Assembly: GCF_036002505.1 (NCBI RefSeq)
Contig: NZ_DASYTH010000408.1
Coordinates: forward strand, 1-64,000
DNA: 64,000 nt
Direction of reading: 5' to 3'
Origin: DASYTH01 sp036002505
GTDB taxonomy: Bacteria; Actinomycetota; Actinomycetes; Mycobacteriales; Pseudonocardiaceae
Shown: piece after piece, positions 1-8,676 of the stretch
How positions within the stretch are numbered: position 1 is the first letter of the stretch
Layout: each line of letters opens with the position of its first letter
Program-made: the position numbers and the translations under genes
Notes under the pieces: model-generated
What the model saw: the letters and a program-made list of their open reading frames with translations, nothing else
What the model was told of the DNA's origin: nothing
Database searches by the model: none

Positions 1-687
1 CCGGCCGCCGCGGATGGCGAGCAGGTCGAGCTCGTCACCGCGTCGGTCACCGACCTCGCGGCCATGCGGGCGGCGTCCACGGATGTGGACGTCATCATCC
101 ATCTGGGCGGCATCTCCGTCGAGGGACCGTGGCCGGACATCCTCGAGATCAACATCCACGGAACCTACGCCGTCCTGGAGGCGGCCCGGGCCGCCGGCGT
201 CCCGCGCGTCATCCTGGCCAGCAGCAACCACGCGGTCGGCTTCCATCCCCTTGACGGCGGTCTCGTCCCCGATCACCTGTTCCCCCAGCCGGACACCTAC
301 TACGGGGTGAGCAAGGTGACCATGGAGGCGCTCGGCAGCCTCTACCACGACCGGTACGGCCTCGACGTGATCGCCATCCGGATCGGGTCCTGCTTCGAGC
401 GCCCCAAGGACACCCGGATGCTCACCATCTGGCTGTCCCCGGACGACGCCGGACGCCTGCTCGAGGCCGCGATCTCCGTGCCCAGCCCCGGTTTCCGCCT
501 GGTCTGGGGTGCCTCGGCCAACACCCGCGGCATCTTCTCCCTCGACGAGGCCCGTGCGCTCGGCTACGAACCCCGGGACGACTCCGAGATCTTCGCCGGG
601 GAGGTCGAGCAGTCCACCGGCTTCGCCCGTAAGTTCGTCGGCGGGGAGTTCTGCTCACCGGATCTGGACGCGGAGGTCGATGTATGA
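1..687 (+). CDS. NAD-dependent epimerase/dehydratase, uronate dehydrogenase-like (5' truncated by window)
   Basis: The reading frame is open from base 1, so the N-terminal Rossmann glycine motif lies outside the window. Visible are VIIHLGG (end of a Rossmann beta strand), an ILASSNHAVG stretch carrying the catalytic Ser, and TYYGVSK, the YxxxK active-site motif of extended short-chain dehydrogenases. This pattern matches bacterial uronate dehydrogenases, which oxidise D-galacturonate or D-glucuronate to the aldarolactone. The stop codon overlaps the next start (ATGA), so it is coupled to the 2-oxoglutarate-semialdehyde dehydrogenase gene. The context of glucarate dehydratase and KdgD supports a uronate-to-aldarate role. 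Other sugar-nucleotide or lactone substrates remain possible. Confidence 0.8.
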   Translation, partial: PAAADGEQVELVTASVTDLAAMRAASTDVDVIIHLGGISVEGPWPDILEINIHGTYAVLEAARAAGVPRVILASSNHAVGFHPLDGGLVPDHLFPQPDTYYGVSKVTMEALGSLYHDRYGLDVIAIRIGSCFERPKDTRMLTIWLSPDDAGRLLEAAISVPSPGFRLVWGASANTRGIFSLDEARALGYEPRDDSEIFAGEVEQSTGFARKFVGGEFCSPDLDAEVDV

Positions 688-2171
688 CGAGTCTGCTCGA
701 TGTGCAGGGTTACGACCCGCGCACCGGCGCCCCGGTGGGCGAGCCGGTGCCCGCCAGCTCCGCCGAGGAGGTGGACCGCGCCGCCCGCGCCGCCGCGGAG
801 GCCTTCCCCGCCTGGGCCGCGCTGGCCGCCGCGGACCGGGCCGCCGTGCTCGAGGCGATGGCCGACGCCCTGGACGCGATCACCGACGAGCTGGTCGCGG
901 CCGCCGACGCCGAGACCGCGCTCGGCGAGACCCGGCTGCGCGGCGAGACCGCGCGCACCACCGGCCAGCTCCGGATGTTCGCCGACCTGATCCGCCGCGG
1001 CCAGCACGTCGACGCGATCATCAGCCCGGCCGACCCGGCCGCCGCCCGCCCGGACGTCCGCCGGATGCAGGGCCCGATCGGACCGGTCGCGGTGTTCTCC
1101 GCCAGCAACTTCCCGCTCGCGTTCTCGGTCGCCGGGGGTGACACCGCATCCGCGCTCGCCGCCGGCTGCACCGTGGTGGTCAAGGCGCACGAAGGCCACC
1201 CGCGCACCTCGGTCCTGGTAGCCGACACGCTGCGCGCGGTGCTCGGCGAAGCGGGCCTGCCCGCGGACGTTCTCGGCCTGGTCCACGGATTCGAGGCCGG
1301 TGGGGTGCTCGTCCGGCACCCGGCCATCCGGGCCGTCGGCTTCACCGGCTCACTTCGCGGCGGCCGGGCGCTGTTCGACATCGCCTCGGCCCGGCCCGAC
1401 CCGATCCCGTTCTACGGTGAGCTCGGCAGCGTCAACCCGGTCGTCGTGCTGCCCGGCGCCGCCCACGCCCGCGCCGCGGCCATCGCCACCGAGTACGCCG
1501 GCTCGCTCACCCTCGGCGCTGGTCAGTTCTGCACCAACCCCGGCCTGCTGTTCGTCCCCGACGACACGGCGCTGCTCACCGAGCTCGCCCGGGCCATCGC
1601 CGGCACCAGCACCGGCCCGATGCTCAACGAACGCATCCGAAACTCCTATGTGGACACGACCGGCAGCGTGGACCTGAACCCCCTCGCCGAAGGCACCCCG
1701 GCCGACGGCGCCTGGTCGGTCACCCCCCGAACCTGGAGCGTCGACCTCGAGTCCTTCACCGCCGAACTGGACCGCTTCACCGAGGAGATCTTCGGCCCCG
1801 CCGGCCTGGTGATCACCTACTCGAGCGTCGGCGAGCTGCTCCCCACCCTGTCCCGCCTGGTTGGCAGCCTCACCGCCTCCGTCCACGCCACCGACGACGA
1901 ACCCGACGCCGCGGCCGCCGTCGCCGCCGCGCTGAAACCCTTGGTAGGCCGCCTGATCTACAACGGCTGGCCCACCGGCGTCGCCGTCTGCTGGGCCATG
2001 CACCACGGCGGCCCCTGGCCCGCCAGCACCGCGCCCACGCACACCTCCGTCGGCGGCACCGCCCTGCACCGCTGGCAGGTCCCGATCGCCTACCAGAACT
2101 GGCCGCAAGCCCTCCTGCCCCCCGAGCTCCGCGACGACAACCCCCTCGGGATCCCCCGGCTGACCCAGTAA
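684..2171 (+). CDS. Aldehyde dehydrogenase, 2,5-dioxovalerate (2-oxoglutarate semialdehyde) dehydrogenase type
   Basis: This 495-residue aldehyde dehydrogenase has FSASNFPLAFSVAGGD near residue 137, a typical feature of the ketoglutarate-semialdehyde dehydrogenase branch. It also has GELGSVNPVVV with the general-base Glu and GQFCTNPG with the catalytic Cys. The enzyme would oxidise 2,5-dioxopentanoate to 2-oxoglutarate, the shared last step of oxidative uronate, glucarate, arabonate and xylonate catabolism. Its start overlaps the upstream SDR stop by 4 bp. The dehydratases that make its substrate (KdgD at 9610, IlvD/EDD at 6214) lie within 9 kb. The length is normal for the family. Confidence 0.88.
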   Translation: MTSLLDVQGYDPRTGAPVGEPVPASSAEEVDRAARAAAEAFPAWAALAAADRAAVLEAMADALDAITDELVAAADAETALGETRLRGETARTTGQLRMFADLIRRGQHVDAIISPADPAAARPDVRRMQGPIGPVAVFSASNFPLAFSVAGGDTASALAAGCTVVVKAHEGHPRTSVLVADTLRAVLGEAGLPADVLGLVHGFEAGGVLVRHPAIRAVGFTGSLRGGRALFDIASARPDPIPFYGELGSVNPVVVLPGAAHARAAAIATEYAGSLTLGAGQFCTNPGLLFVPDDTALLTELARAIAGTSTGPMLNERIRNSYVDTTGSVDLNPLAEGTPADGAWSVTPRTWSVDLESFTAELDRFTEEIFGPAGLVITYSSVGELLPTLSRLVGSLTASVHATDDEPDAAAAVAAALKPLVGRLIYNGWPTGVAVCWAMHHGGPWPASTAPTHTSVGGTALHRWQVPIAYQNWPQALLPPELRDDNPLGIPRLTQ

Positions 2172-2182
2172 CCTCCCGCGTC

Positions 2183-3524
2183 ATGGTCGCGGTGCGGGAG
2201 GATGTGGCGGAGTCGGCGGAGCCGGGGGCGTGGCGGCGGCGGGTCGATGGGGTGCTGCCGCGCTCGGCCGGGGCCGGGCGGTTGCCGGGATACCTGGCGG
2301 CTTCGGTTGGCGCGGTTGGCTTTCAGCTGTTCACGCCGGCCGGGTTGACGCATCTGAACCATGTCTGGGCCGAGGATGGGGCTCGGTTCCTGGTGGACGC
2401 GTTGCGGGAGCCGTTGGCGGCCAACCTGGTGGCGCCGTACGGGGGATACCTGCACACGGTGCCGCGGCTGGTCGCGGAGCTGGTGTCGGTGCTGCCGCTG
2501 TCGTGGGCCGCGGTGGCGATCGCCATCGCCGTCGCCCTGCTGCGAACCGGTGTGGCGCTGCTGGTGTTCGCGGCGTCCGGGGGGTACCTGCGCGCGGTGC
2601 CGGTGCGGATCGGGTTGGCGGCACTGGTGATCGTGTTGCCGGCGGGGAACTCCGAGACGCTCGGCAACCTGGCGAACCTGCACTGGTTTCTGCTGTATGG
2701 CGCGTTCTGGGCGGTGCTGTGGCGGCCGGCCTCGCTCGGCCTGAACGTGCTGGCCGCGGCCGTGGTGTTGCTGGCCGGGTTGTCCAGCCCGCTCGTCTTT
2801 CTGCTGGCTCCGCTGGCGTTGCTCCGGCTGGCGCTGCCGGCGTGGCGGGAGCGGTTGAGCGCACTGGCCTTCGGGGTGGCGTTGGTGGGGCAGGTGGTCG
2901 CGGTCCTGCTGGGGACGCGGGCGCCGTACTCGAACGATGCCGTGGATCCGGTCCAGGTGTTGCTGGCGAGCCTGCTGCGGGGTCCGGTGGTGGCGTTCAC
3001 CGGGTCGGAGCAGGTGGCGCGGGTGTACCCGAGGTTCGGTAACTGGCCGGTGCTGGCCGCGGTGGTGCTGGCGCTGGTGCCGATCGCGCTGGCGGTCGTC
3101 CGCGGCGACGGCACGCGGCGGTTCCCTGGCGTGGCTCGGCGCCGGCTACGGCGGGCTGATCATCGTGATCGTGCTGGTCGCCAACTGGAGTGTGGCGTTG
3201 CAGGTGCAGCAGCCGGGTGTGGTGCTGGCCGCGCAGCGCTACAGCGTCGCGCCGTGCCTGTTCCTGCTCACCGCGGTGGCGGCTGGACTGGATCTGGCCC
3301 ACCGGCACCGCGCCACGGTGGTGACGAGCCGCGTGATTGTGGGCGTGGTCCTGTCGGTGAGCATCGGTCTGCATATATGGACGGGTGCCGGCCGGCTGAA
3401 CGGCGTTCCGTGGGGGACCAGCGTCACCGAGGCCAGGCAGCAGTGCACGAATGGGGAGCCGGAAGCCAGGCTCGTCCATGAGCCGGCGGGCTGGTTCTTC
3501 GTCGTTCCCTGCGACGTGATCTGA
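2183..3524 (+). pseudogene. Polytopic membrane protein with an apparent +1 frameshift near 3110-3130
   Basis: From ATG 2183 the frame encodes about 310 residues of a hydrophobic polytopic protein with many Leu/Val/Ala helices and a HVWAEDGARFLVDAL loop. After about 3110 this frame turns into Arg/Gly-rich shadow coding. Membrane-protein coding resumes one frame over (LGAGYGGLIIVIVLVANW, then RYSVAPCLFLLTAVAAGLDL) and runs to the stop at 3524. Read together, about 447 residues form a plausible GT-C-like or undecaprenyl-linked membrane enzyme, but no catalytic motif is recognised. Either the gene is inactivated or the assembly has an indel in the run ggcacgcggcggttccc. The gene lies 12 bp after the aldehyde dehydrogenase without an obvious ribosome-binding site. 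Confidence 0.6.
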
Positions 3525-3643
3525 GCGACACGCGCCGGTTGTCACGTCCGAGTACGCCGTTGCCGTCCCACGGGTGTGACCGCGGAACAGAGGTTCACGC
3601 GGGCGCGGCCGAACCGCACTGCGTCGATGGATGTGGAGGATCG

Positions 3644-4099
3644 ATGGAACCGAGGATGAACCTCGCGAAGCTCGCCCCCGAGGCGTACCAGCACATGCTC
3701 GGGCTCGAGCAGTTCCTGGAGCGCAGCCCGCTGCCGAAGACGATCAAGGAGCTGGTGAAGCTGCGGGTGAGCCAGGTCAACGGCTGCGCGTACTGCGTGG
3801 ACATGCACAGCCACGACCTCAAGCACGCCGGTGAGACCGACGAGCGCCTGTTCGCCGTGGTCGCCTGGCGCGAGGCGCCGTACTTCACCGAGCAGGAGCG
3901 TGCCGCGCTGGCCCTCGCCGAGGAAGCCACCCGGCTTGGCCCCGAAGGTGTGTCCGACGAGATATGGCACCAGGCCGCGAAGCACTTCGACGAGCCCGCC
4001 CTCGCCGCGCTCGTGGTGGCCATCGCCACGATCAACGCCTGGAACCGCTACGGCGTCACGCTTCGCCTCGTCGCCGGTTCCCACCGAAAAGCCGCCTGA
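3644..4099 (+). CDS. Carboxymuconolactone decarboxylase/AhpD-like alkylhydroperoxidase family protein
   Basis: This 151-residue protein begins MEPRMNLAKLAPEAY and has VNGCAYCVDMHSHD near residue 48, the CxxC-xxxH redox motif of AhpD-like proteins. A TEQERAALALAEE helix and a C-terminal IATINAWNRYGV segment are typical of the carboxymuconolactone decarboxylase fold. Family members reduce peroxides or act as thiol-dependent stress proteins. ATG 3644 is chosen because family members align from there and GGAGGA lies just upstream. ATG 3656 is an alternative. The gene is followed by the first 21-bp-period dyad repeat and converges on a VOC gene. Confidence 0.85.
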   Translation: MEPRMNLAKLAPEAYQHMLGLEQFLERSPLPKTIKELVKLRVSQVNGCAYCVDMHSHDLKHAGETDERLFAVVAWREAPYFTEQERAALALAEEATRLGPEGVSDEIWHQAAKHFDEPALAALVVAIATINAWNRYGVTLRLVAGSHRKAA

Positions 4100-4135
4100 C
4101 CGCCCGGAACGGCTAGTAGTACGGCAGCACTTCGT

Positions 4136-4320
4136 GACGTGTTGGCGCCTCACGTCGGCGTGTTGGCGCGCTGCGTCGCTGTATTGGCGGCTCACGTCGG
4201 CGTGTTGGCCGATCACGAGGGCAGCACGTGACGCCCGGCCACACGCGGAACCAGAAACCGTCCACATTCCCGCCAGCGGCCAACACGCCAACGCCAGCGG
4301 CCAACACAGCGATGCCAGCG
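4136..4320. repeat. 21-bp-period convergent dyad repeat, copy 1
   Basis: The octamer GTGTTGGC, or one-base variants, starts at 4139, 4160, 4181 and 4202, exactly 21 bp apart. Its reverse complement GCCAACAC starts at 4279 and 4300, again 21 bp apart. Between the octamers lies a looser CTCACGTCGGC-like spacer. The whole could fold into a long imperfect cruciform or hairpin with a loop of about 70 bases. Related copies with the same period occur at 27869-27987 and 36477-36680. This copy lies between convergent genes. Confidence 0.85.
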
Positions 4321-4349
4321 GATCTAGGCATTCGATACCGATGTGGGAC

Positions 4350-4374
4350 CGCCGATCGTGTTCTACGGTCGGCG
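4350..4374 (-). terminator. Stem-loop downstream of the VOC gene
   Basis: CGCCGATCGT and ACGGTCGGCG form a 10-bp stem with one wobble pair around the loop GTTCT. It sits 12 bp past the stop of the minus-strand VOC gene and has no U-tract, as is usual for actinobacterial terminators. Confidence 0.5.
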
Positions 4375-4385
4375 CATGTCCCGAG

Positions 4386-5159
4386 TCAGCTGGATCCTGG
4401 GTTCAGCTGGATGTGGCCGGGGGCCACTTCGGGTGCCCGCAGGCCGTGCAGGCCGATCGCTCGCAGGCCAAGGAGATCCGGTTCGCCGGCGGTTGCCTCG
4501 CCGGGAAGCGGGTCGGTGAAGCTGAAGATCTCCAGGGTCGCGGTGCCGGCGCGCAGGTTGGTGATGAGGAACCCGTGCTCGTCGCCGGGGCGGACGACCT
4601 GGCCGACGGCGCCGAAGCCGAGTCGGGTGGCGTAGCGCGCGAGGGCGTCGTCGAGGTCGGGGACGGTGATGGCGACGTGATCGAAGCGGGGCGTGCCGTC
4701 CCAGTCGCGGTCGGCGTCGATCTCCTCGCGGGCAAGCTCGGCGGACCAGAGGTTGTGGTGCTGGACGTAGCCGTGCACGAACTCGAGGCAGGCGCCGTCG
4801 GGGTCGCGGAAGAACGCGATGCGGACGCCGCCGACCGCGTCGGTCGGCGGCATGTCGAACGGCACGCCGGAGCCGGCGAGGCGGGCGGCCCAGGCGTCGG
4901 TGTCGGCGACCTTCATGCCGAAATGGCGGATGCCGCACTGCCGGTTGTCCGGCGTCCAGCCGGTTGGACGGCCGTCCGGGCCGACCTCTACCAGCCGGAG
5001 CACGGCCGGGCCGGAGCCGAGCACCGCCACCCGGTGACCGGCGGAGTCCACTGTGGTCGCGCCGGGCGCGAAGCCGAGCTGGCCGGAGTAGAGATCCAGG
5101 GACCGGTCCAGCTCGGAGACGCCGAGCTCGACGAAGGCCATTCCGCGATGTGCTGGCAT
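4386..5159 (-). CDS. Two-domain VOC (glyoxalase/bleomycin-resistance/dioxygenase) family protein
   Basis: About 257 residues contain two vicinal-oxygen-chelate domains. The first starts MAFVELGVSELDRSLDLYSGQLG and the second at FDHVAITVPDLDDALARYATRLGF. FFRDPDGACLEF in the first domain is the usual metal-ligand strand, and HFGMKV supplies another conserved His. The family includes extradiol dioxygenases, glyoxalases and isomerases, and the substrate cannot be read from the sequence. ATG 5159 (MPAHRGMAFVEL) fits the family start better than the frame's upstream extension. It is divergent from the sugar dehydrogenase at 5198. Confidence 0.75.
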   Translation of the reverse strand: MPAHRGMAFVELGVSELDRSLDLYSGQLGFAPGATTVDSAGHRVAVLGSGPAVLRLVEVGPDGRPTGWTPDNRQCGIRHFGMKVADTDAWAARLAGSGVPFDMPPTDAVGGVRIAFFRDPDGACLEFVHGYVQHHNLWSAELAREEIDADRDWDGTPRFDHVAITVPDLDDALARYATRLGFGAVGQVVRPGDEHGFLITNLRAGTATLEIFSFTDPLPGEATAGEPDLLGLRAIGLHGLRAPEVAPGHIQLNPGSS

Positions 5160-5197
5160 GCCGCGAATCTGGTTCAGCCGACCCCGCGTTGTCAACG

Positions 5198-6217
5198 ATG
5201 GCGTGGTTGACTGGCCGGGTGCGAGCGGTGCGGTGGCATGGCCGTGGCGACGTCCGGGTGGAAGAGGTGGCCGGGGCGCCGGCTCCCGGCCCGGGCGAGG
5301 TGCGGGTCCGGGTCGCCTGGTGCGGCCTGTGCGGGACCGACGTCCACGAGTACCGGTCCGGGCCGTTCTACACCTCCGGCGCGCCCATGATCATCGGACA
5401 CGAGATCGCCGGCTGGGTCGACGCCGCCGGGGCGGACGTGCGCGGCCTGGCCGAGGGCGCGCTGGTGGGGCTGAACGGGTTGCTGCCGTGCGGAACCTGC
5501 GTGCACTGCCGGCGAGGGGCCTACCACCTGTGCCTGACCTTCGGCCACGTCGGGTTCACCGCGGCCGGCGGCCTGGCCGACCTGGTCACCGTGCCGGCGG
5601 CGATGGCGGTGCCGGCACCGGCCGGTATGGACAGTGCCGTCGCCGCCCTGGGCGAGCCGTTCGCCGTGGCCATGCACGGCATCCGGCAGGCAGATTGTCC
5701 ACAAAGGACGAATTGTGTGGTGGTCGGCGCCGGCACCATCGGCCTGGCCGTGGCGATGCTGCTGCGGGCGGACGGCAACGCGGTCACCGTGACCGATGTC
5801 GCCGGGACGCGGTTGCGCCGGGCAGCCGAGCTGGGCTTCGGCACGGATGGGGGCGATCCGGCGCCGGTCGTGTTCGAGTGCGCGGGTGCGCCGGACGCAC
5901 CCGCGACGGCGTTCGCCCGGGCCGAGCCGGGTGGGTTGGTCGTCCTCGTGGGACTGTCGGAAACCCCGAGCACGGTCGACTTCAGCGTCGTGGTGCTGCG
6001 GGAGATCCGGGTGATCGGCAGCATGTCGCACCTCGCCGCCGAGGATCTGGCGCCGGCGCTGGACTTTCTCGCGGCGCACGAGGACGAGGCGGCGACGCTC
6101 GTGACCGCGCGCATTCCGCTGGAGGACACCGTGACGCGGGGTCTGGACGTGCTCGCCGGTCCCGGCGGCGCCGAGCATACGAAGATCCTCGTTCGGGTGC
6201 ACGGAGGTGACGGGTGA
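5198..6217 (+). CDS. Zinc-dependent medium-chain alcohol/polyol dehydrogenase
   Basis: This MDR-family enzyme carries the catalytic-zinc cysteine and GHE motif (WCGLCGTDVHEY, then IIGHEIAGWVD). It also has the structural-zinc cysteines in LPCGTCVHCRRGAYHLC and a GAGTIGLAVA nucleotide-binding loop. It resembles sorbitol, butanediol and sugar-acid dehydrogenases. The Rossmann domain seems slightly shortened, with about 340 residues in total. ATG 5198 has no clear ribosome-binding site. GTG 5219 (reading VRAVRWHG) would give a more typical N-terminus. The stop overlaps the next GTG by 4 bp, so the enzyme is coupled to the IlvD/EDD dehydratase and probably supplies its sugar-acid substrate pathway. 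Confidence 0.8.
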   Translation: MAWLTGRVRAVRWHGRGDVRVEEVAGAPAPGPGEVRVRVAWCGLCGTDVHEYRSGPFYTSGAPMIIGHEIAGWVDAAGADVRGLAEGALVGLNGLLPCGTCVHCRRGAYHLCLTFGHVGFTAAGGLADLVTVPAAMAVPAPAGMDSAVAALGEPFAVAMHGIRQADCPQRTNCVVVGAGTIGLAVAMLLRADGNAVTVTDVAGTRLRRAAELGFGTDGGDPAPVVFECAGAPDAPATAFARAEPGGLVVLVGLSETPSTVDFSVVVLREIRVIGSMSHLAAEDLAPALDFLAAHEDEAATLVTARIPLEDTVTRGLDVLAGPGGAEHTKILVRVHGGDG

Positions 6218-7926
6218 CCACACGCAGCGCGCACTGGTTCGGACCAGCCGGACGGCAGGGCTTCATCCACCGGTCCTGGATGCGCAACCAGGGTTTCGGC
6301 GACGAGGTGTTCGACGGCCGGCCGGTGATCGGGATCGCCAACAGCGCCTCGGAGCTCACCCCGTGCAACGCGCACCTGCACGAGGTCGCCGCCGCGGTGA
6401 AACGGGGAGTCTGGCAGGCCGGCGGGTTTCCGGTGGAGTTCCCGACGATGTCGCTCGGCGAGCCGCTGATGCGCCCGACCACCATGCTGTTCCGCAACCT
6501 CATGGCCATGGAGGTCGAGGAGTCGATCCGGGCCAACCCGCTGGACGGCGTCGTGCTGCTGACCGGTTGTGACAAGACCACGCCCGCGCAGCTGATGGGC
6601 GCGGCCAGCGTGGACCTGCCGACGATCATGGTCACCGGCGGCCCGATGCTCAACGGGAAGTTCCGCGGGCGCGACATCGGCTCCGGCACGGATGTCTGGC
6701 GGCTCACCGAGGAGGCGCGGGTGGGCCGGATGACCGCGGCCGACCTCGCCGAGGCCGAGACGTGCATGTCGCGCAGCCGCGGGCACTGCATGACGATGGG
6801 CACGGCGTCCACCATGGCCTGCCTGGTCGAGGCGCTCGGTATGCAGCTCACCGGTTCGGCGGCGATCCCCGCGGTCGACGCCCGGCGCTCCGCGCTGGCG
6901 GCGGCCACCGGGCGGCGGATCGTGGAGCTGGTCAAGGAGGACGTGCGCCCGTCGGCCATCCTGACCCGCCCGGCGTTCGAGAACGCGATCCGGGTCAACG
7001 CCGCGCTCGGCGGTTCCACCAACGCCGTGGTGCACCTGCTGGCGCTGGCCCGCCGGGTCGGCGTCGAGCTGTCTCTCGACGACTTCGACCGGCTCGCCCG
7101 CGACGTCCCGGTGCTGGTGGACCTGATGCCGTCCGGCCGGTTCCTGATGGAGGATTTCTACTACGCCGGTGGGCTTCCGGTGGTGATGCGGGAGCTCGGC
7201 CCGCTGCTGCACGGCGACCTGCCGACGGTGACCGGGAAGTCCATTGTGGACAACGTACGCGCAGCGCAGTGCTGGAACACCGAGGTGATCCGCACCGTCG
7301 CCGAGCCGTTCCAGCCCGCCGGCTCGGGAACCGTGGTGCTGCGCGGAAGTCTCTGCCCGCGCGGGGCCGTCCTGAAGATCTCCGCGGCGTCCCTGGACCT
7401 GCTGCGCCACCGCGGCCGGGCGCTGGTGTTCGACACGATCGAGGAGTACACCGCGGTGTGCGAGGACCCGGACCTCCCGGTGGACGCCGCCACGGTGCTG
7501 ATCGTGCGCAACGCCGGCCCGCGCGGGTACCCCGGTTTCCCCGAGGTGGGCAACTTCCCGATGCCGCGGGTCCTGCTCGAGCGCGGCGTCGAGGACATGG
7601 TGCGGATCTCCGACGCCCGGATGAGCGGCACCGGCTACGGCACCTGCATCCTCCATGTCACACCCGAGTCAGCGATCGGCGGCCCGCTCGCCCTGGTCCG
7701 CACGGGCGACTGGATCGACCTCGACGCCCCCGCCCGGCGCCTGGATCTCCTTGTGGACGACGCCGAGCTCGCCGCCCGCCGCGCCCAGTGGACCGCGCCG
7801 CCCCCCGCCAGCGATCGCGGTTGGGTCCGCCTCTACATCGACCACGTGCTTCAGGCCGACGAGGGCGCGGACCTGGACTTCCTCGCCGGTCGCAGCGGTG
7901 ACGCGGTACCCCGCCACTCGCACTGA
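6214..7926 (+). CDS. IlvD/EDD-family sugar-acid dehydratase (pentonate dehydratase-like)
   Basis: The 570-residue protein carries the IlvD/EDD signatures: LTGCDKTTPAQLMGAA near residue 113, a RGHCMTMGTASTMA iron-sulfur segment near 190, and DARMSGTGYG in the C-terminal swivel domain. Cysteines in GCDKT and HCMTMG would ligate the Fe-S cluster. Sequence style (WMRNQGF at the start, GGSTNAVVHL) favours L-arabonate/D-xylonate dehydratases over dihydroxyacid dehydratase. The context of aldarate genes agrees. The product, a 2-keto-3-deoxy-pentonate, would enter the pathway ending at 2-oxoglutarate-semialdehyde dehydrogenase. The GTG start at 6214 overlaps the upstream stop. Confidence 0.85.
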   Translation: MTTRSAHWFGPAGRQGFIHRSWMRNQGFGDEVFDGRPVIGIANSASELTPCNAHLHEVAAAVKRGVWQAGGFPVEFPTMSLGEPLMRPTTMLFRNLMAMEVEESIRANPLDGVVLLTGCDKTTPAQLMGAASVDLPTIMVTGGPMLNGKFRGRDIGSGTDVWRLTEEARVGRMTAADLAEAETCMSRSRGHCMTMGTASTMACLVEALGMQLTGSAAIPAVDARRSALAAATGRRIVELVKEDVRPSAILTRPAFENAIRVNAALGGSTNAVVHLLALARRVGVELSLDDFDRLARDVPVLVDLMPSGRFLMEDFYYAGGLPVVMRELGPLLHGDLPTVTGKSIVDNVRAAQCWNTEVIRTVAEPFQPAGSGTVVLRGSLCPRGAVLKISAASLDLLRHRGRALVFDTIEEYTAVCEDPDLPVDAATVLIVRNAGPRGYPGFPEVGNFPMPRVLLERGVEDMVRISDARMSGTGYGTCILHVTPESAIGGPLALVRTGDWIDLDAPARRLDLLVDDAELAARRAQWTAPPPASDRGWVRLYIDHVLQADEGADLDFLAGRSGDAVPRHSH

Positions 7927-7964
7927 ACGTACTTGGCGCACAAGCGGAATCTGAGGGGAGTTCG

Positions 7965-8672
7965 ATGAGTCCGCTCTACGTCGCCCTGGGCGACTCGATG
8001 TCCATCGACGAGTACGCGGGCGGGCCTGCACGCGGGGCGGCCAGCCTGCTGCACCGCAACCGGGACGACGACTTCCCGGAGTGGGCCGGCCGAGATCTGG
8101 CCGCCGCGGGCTATGAGCTCGCCATGCTCGCCGTCGACGGCGCGACGTCGGGGACAATCGACTGGCAGCTCGGCCTTATCCCGCGCCGGCCGGACTTGAT
8201 CACGTTGACGATCGGTGGCAACGATCTTCTCCTCGCCTATGGGAATGGCCCCGCCGGCCGGGCGGCCGTGCTCGATGCGATCCGCAACGTCGAGACGGCC
8301 CTGACCCGGCTGCGGGAGCGGTTCGGGGAGACGCCGAAGATCATGCTGACCACCGTCTACGACCCGAGCGACGGCGCCGGCGAGCTTCCGGGGAGCGGTC
8401 TGCCTCCGTGGCCGGAGGGGTTGGTCAGCCTGGCGGCCCTCAACGAGGAGCTGCGACGGCTGGCGGCCGGGCACCGCACGCTCCTTGCCGATGTGCACGA
8501 GCGGTTTCTCGGGCATGGGTACGGCGCCGGCGACGCGTCCGCGTTCGAGGCGCGGCCGGCCGACCGGAACCTCTGGTACTCCGGGACCATCGAGCCGAAC
8601 GCGTGGGGTGCGTCGGAGATCCGCGCCGCCTGGTGGGGAGTCCTGGCCGCCGCGCGAGTGGTCGACGGGTAG
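7965..8672 (+). CDS. SGNH/GDSL-family hydrolase
   Basis: The 235-residue protein has the block I serine in YVALGDSMSIDEY and the block III Asn in TIGGNDLL. The usual C-terminal DxxH block is replaced by WYSGTIEPNAWGASEIR, so the third catalytic residue is not obvious; IEPN takes its position. There is no signal peptide, so a cytoplasmic esterase is most likely. GAGGGGAG precedes the ATG by about 7 bases. It converges on the IclR gene with a 4-bp gap. Confidence 0.78.
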   Translation: MSPLYVALGDSMSIDEYAGGPARGAASLLHRNRDDDFPEWAGRDLAAAGYELAMLAVDGATSGTIDWQLGLIPRRPDLITLTIGGNDLLLAYGNGPAGRAAVLDAIRNVETALTRLRERFGETPKIMLTTVYDPSDGAGELPGSGLPPWPEGLVSLAALNEELRRLAAGHRTLLADVHERFLGHGYGAGDASAFEARPADRNLWYSGTIEPNAWGASEIRAAWWGVLAAARVVDG

Positions 8673-8676
8673 GGCT

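Noticed and set aside
3105..3135. Programmed frameshift in the membrane protein
   Set aside because: There is no slippery heptamer, no clear stem-loop directly after and no reason for two products. A mutation or read error is simpler.
4136..4320. CRISPR-like array
   Set aside because: The repeats are 8 bp with a fixed 21-bp period, the spacers are similar to one another, half the units are inverted and no cas gene is near.
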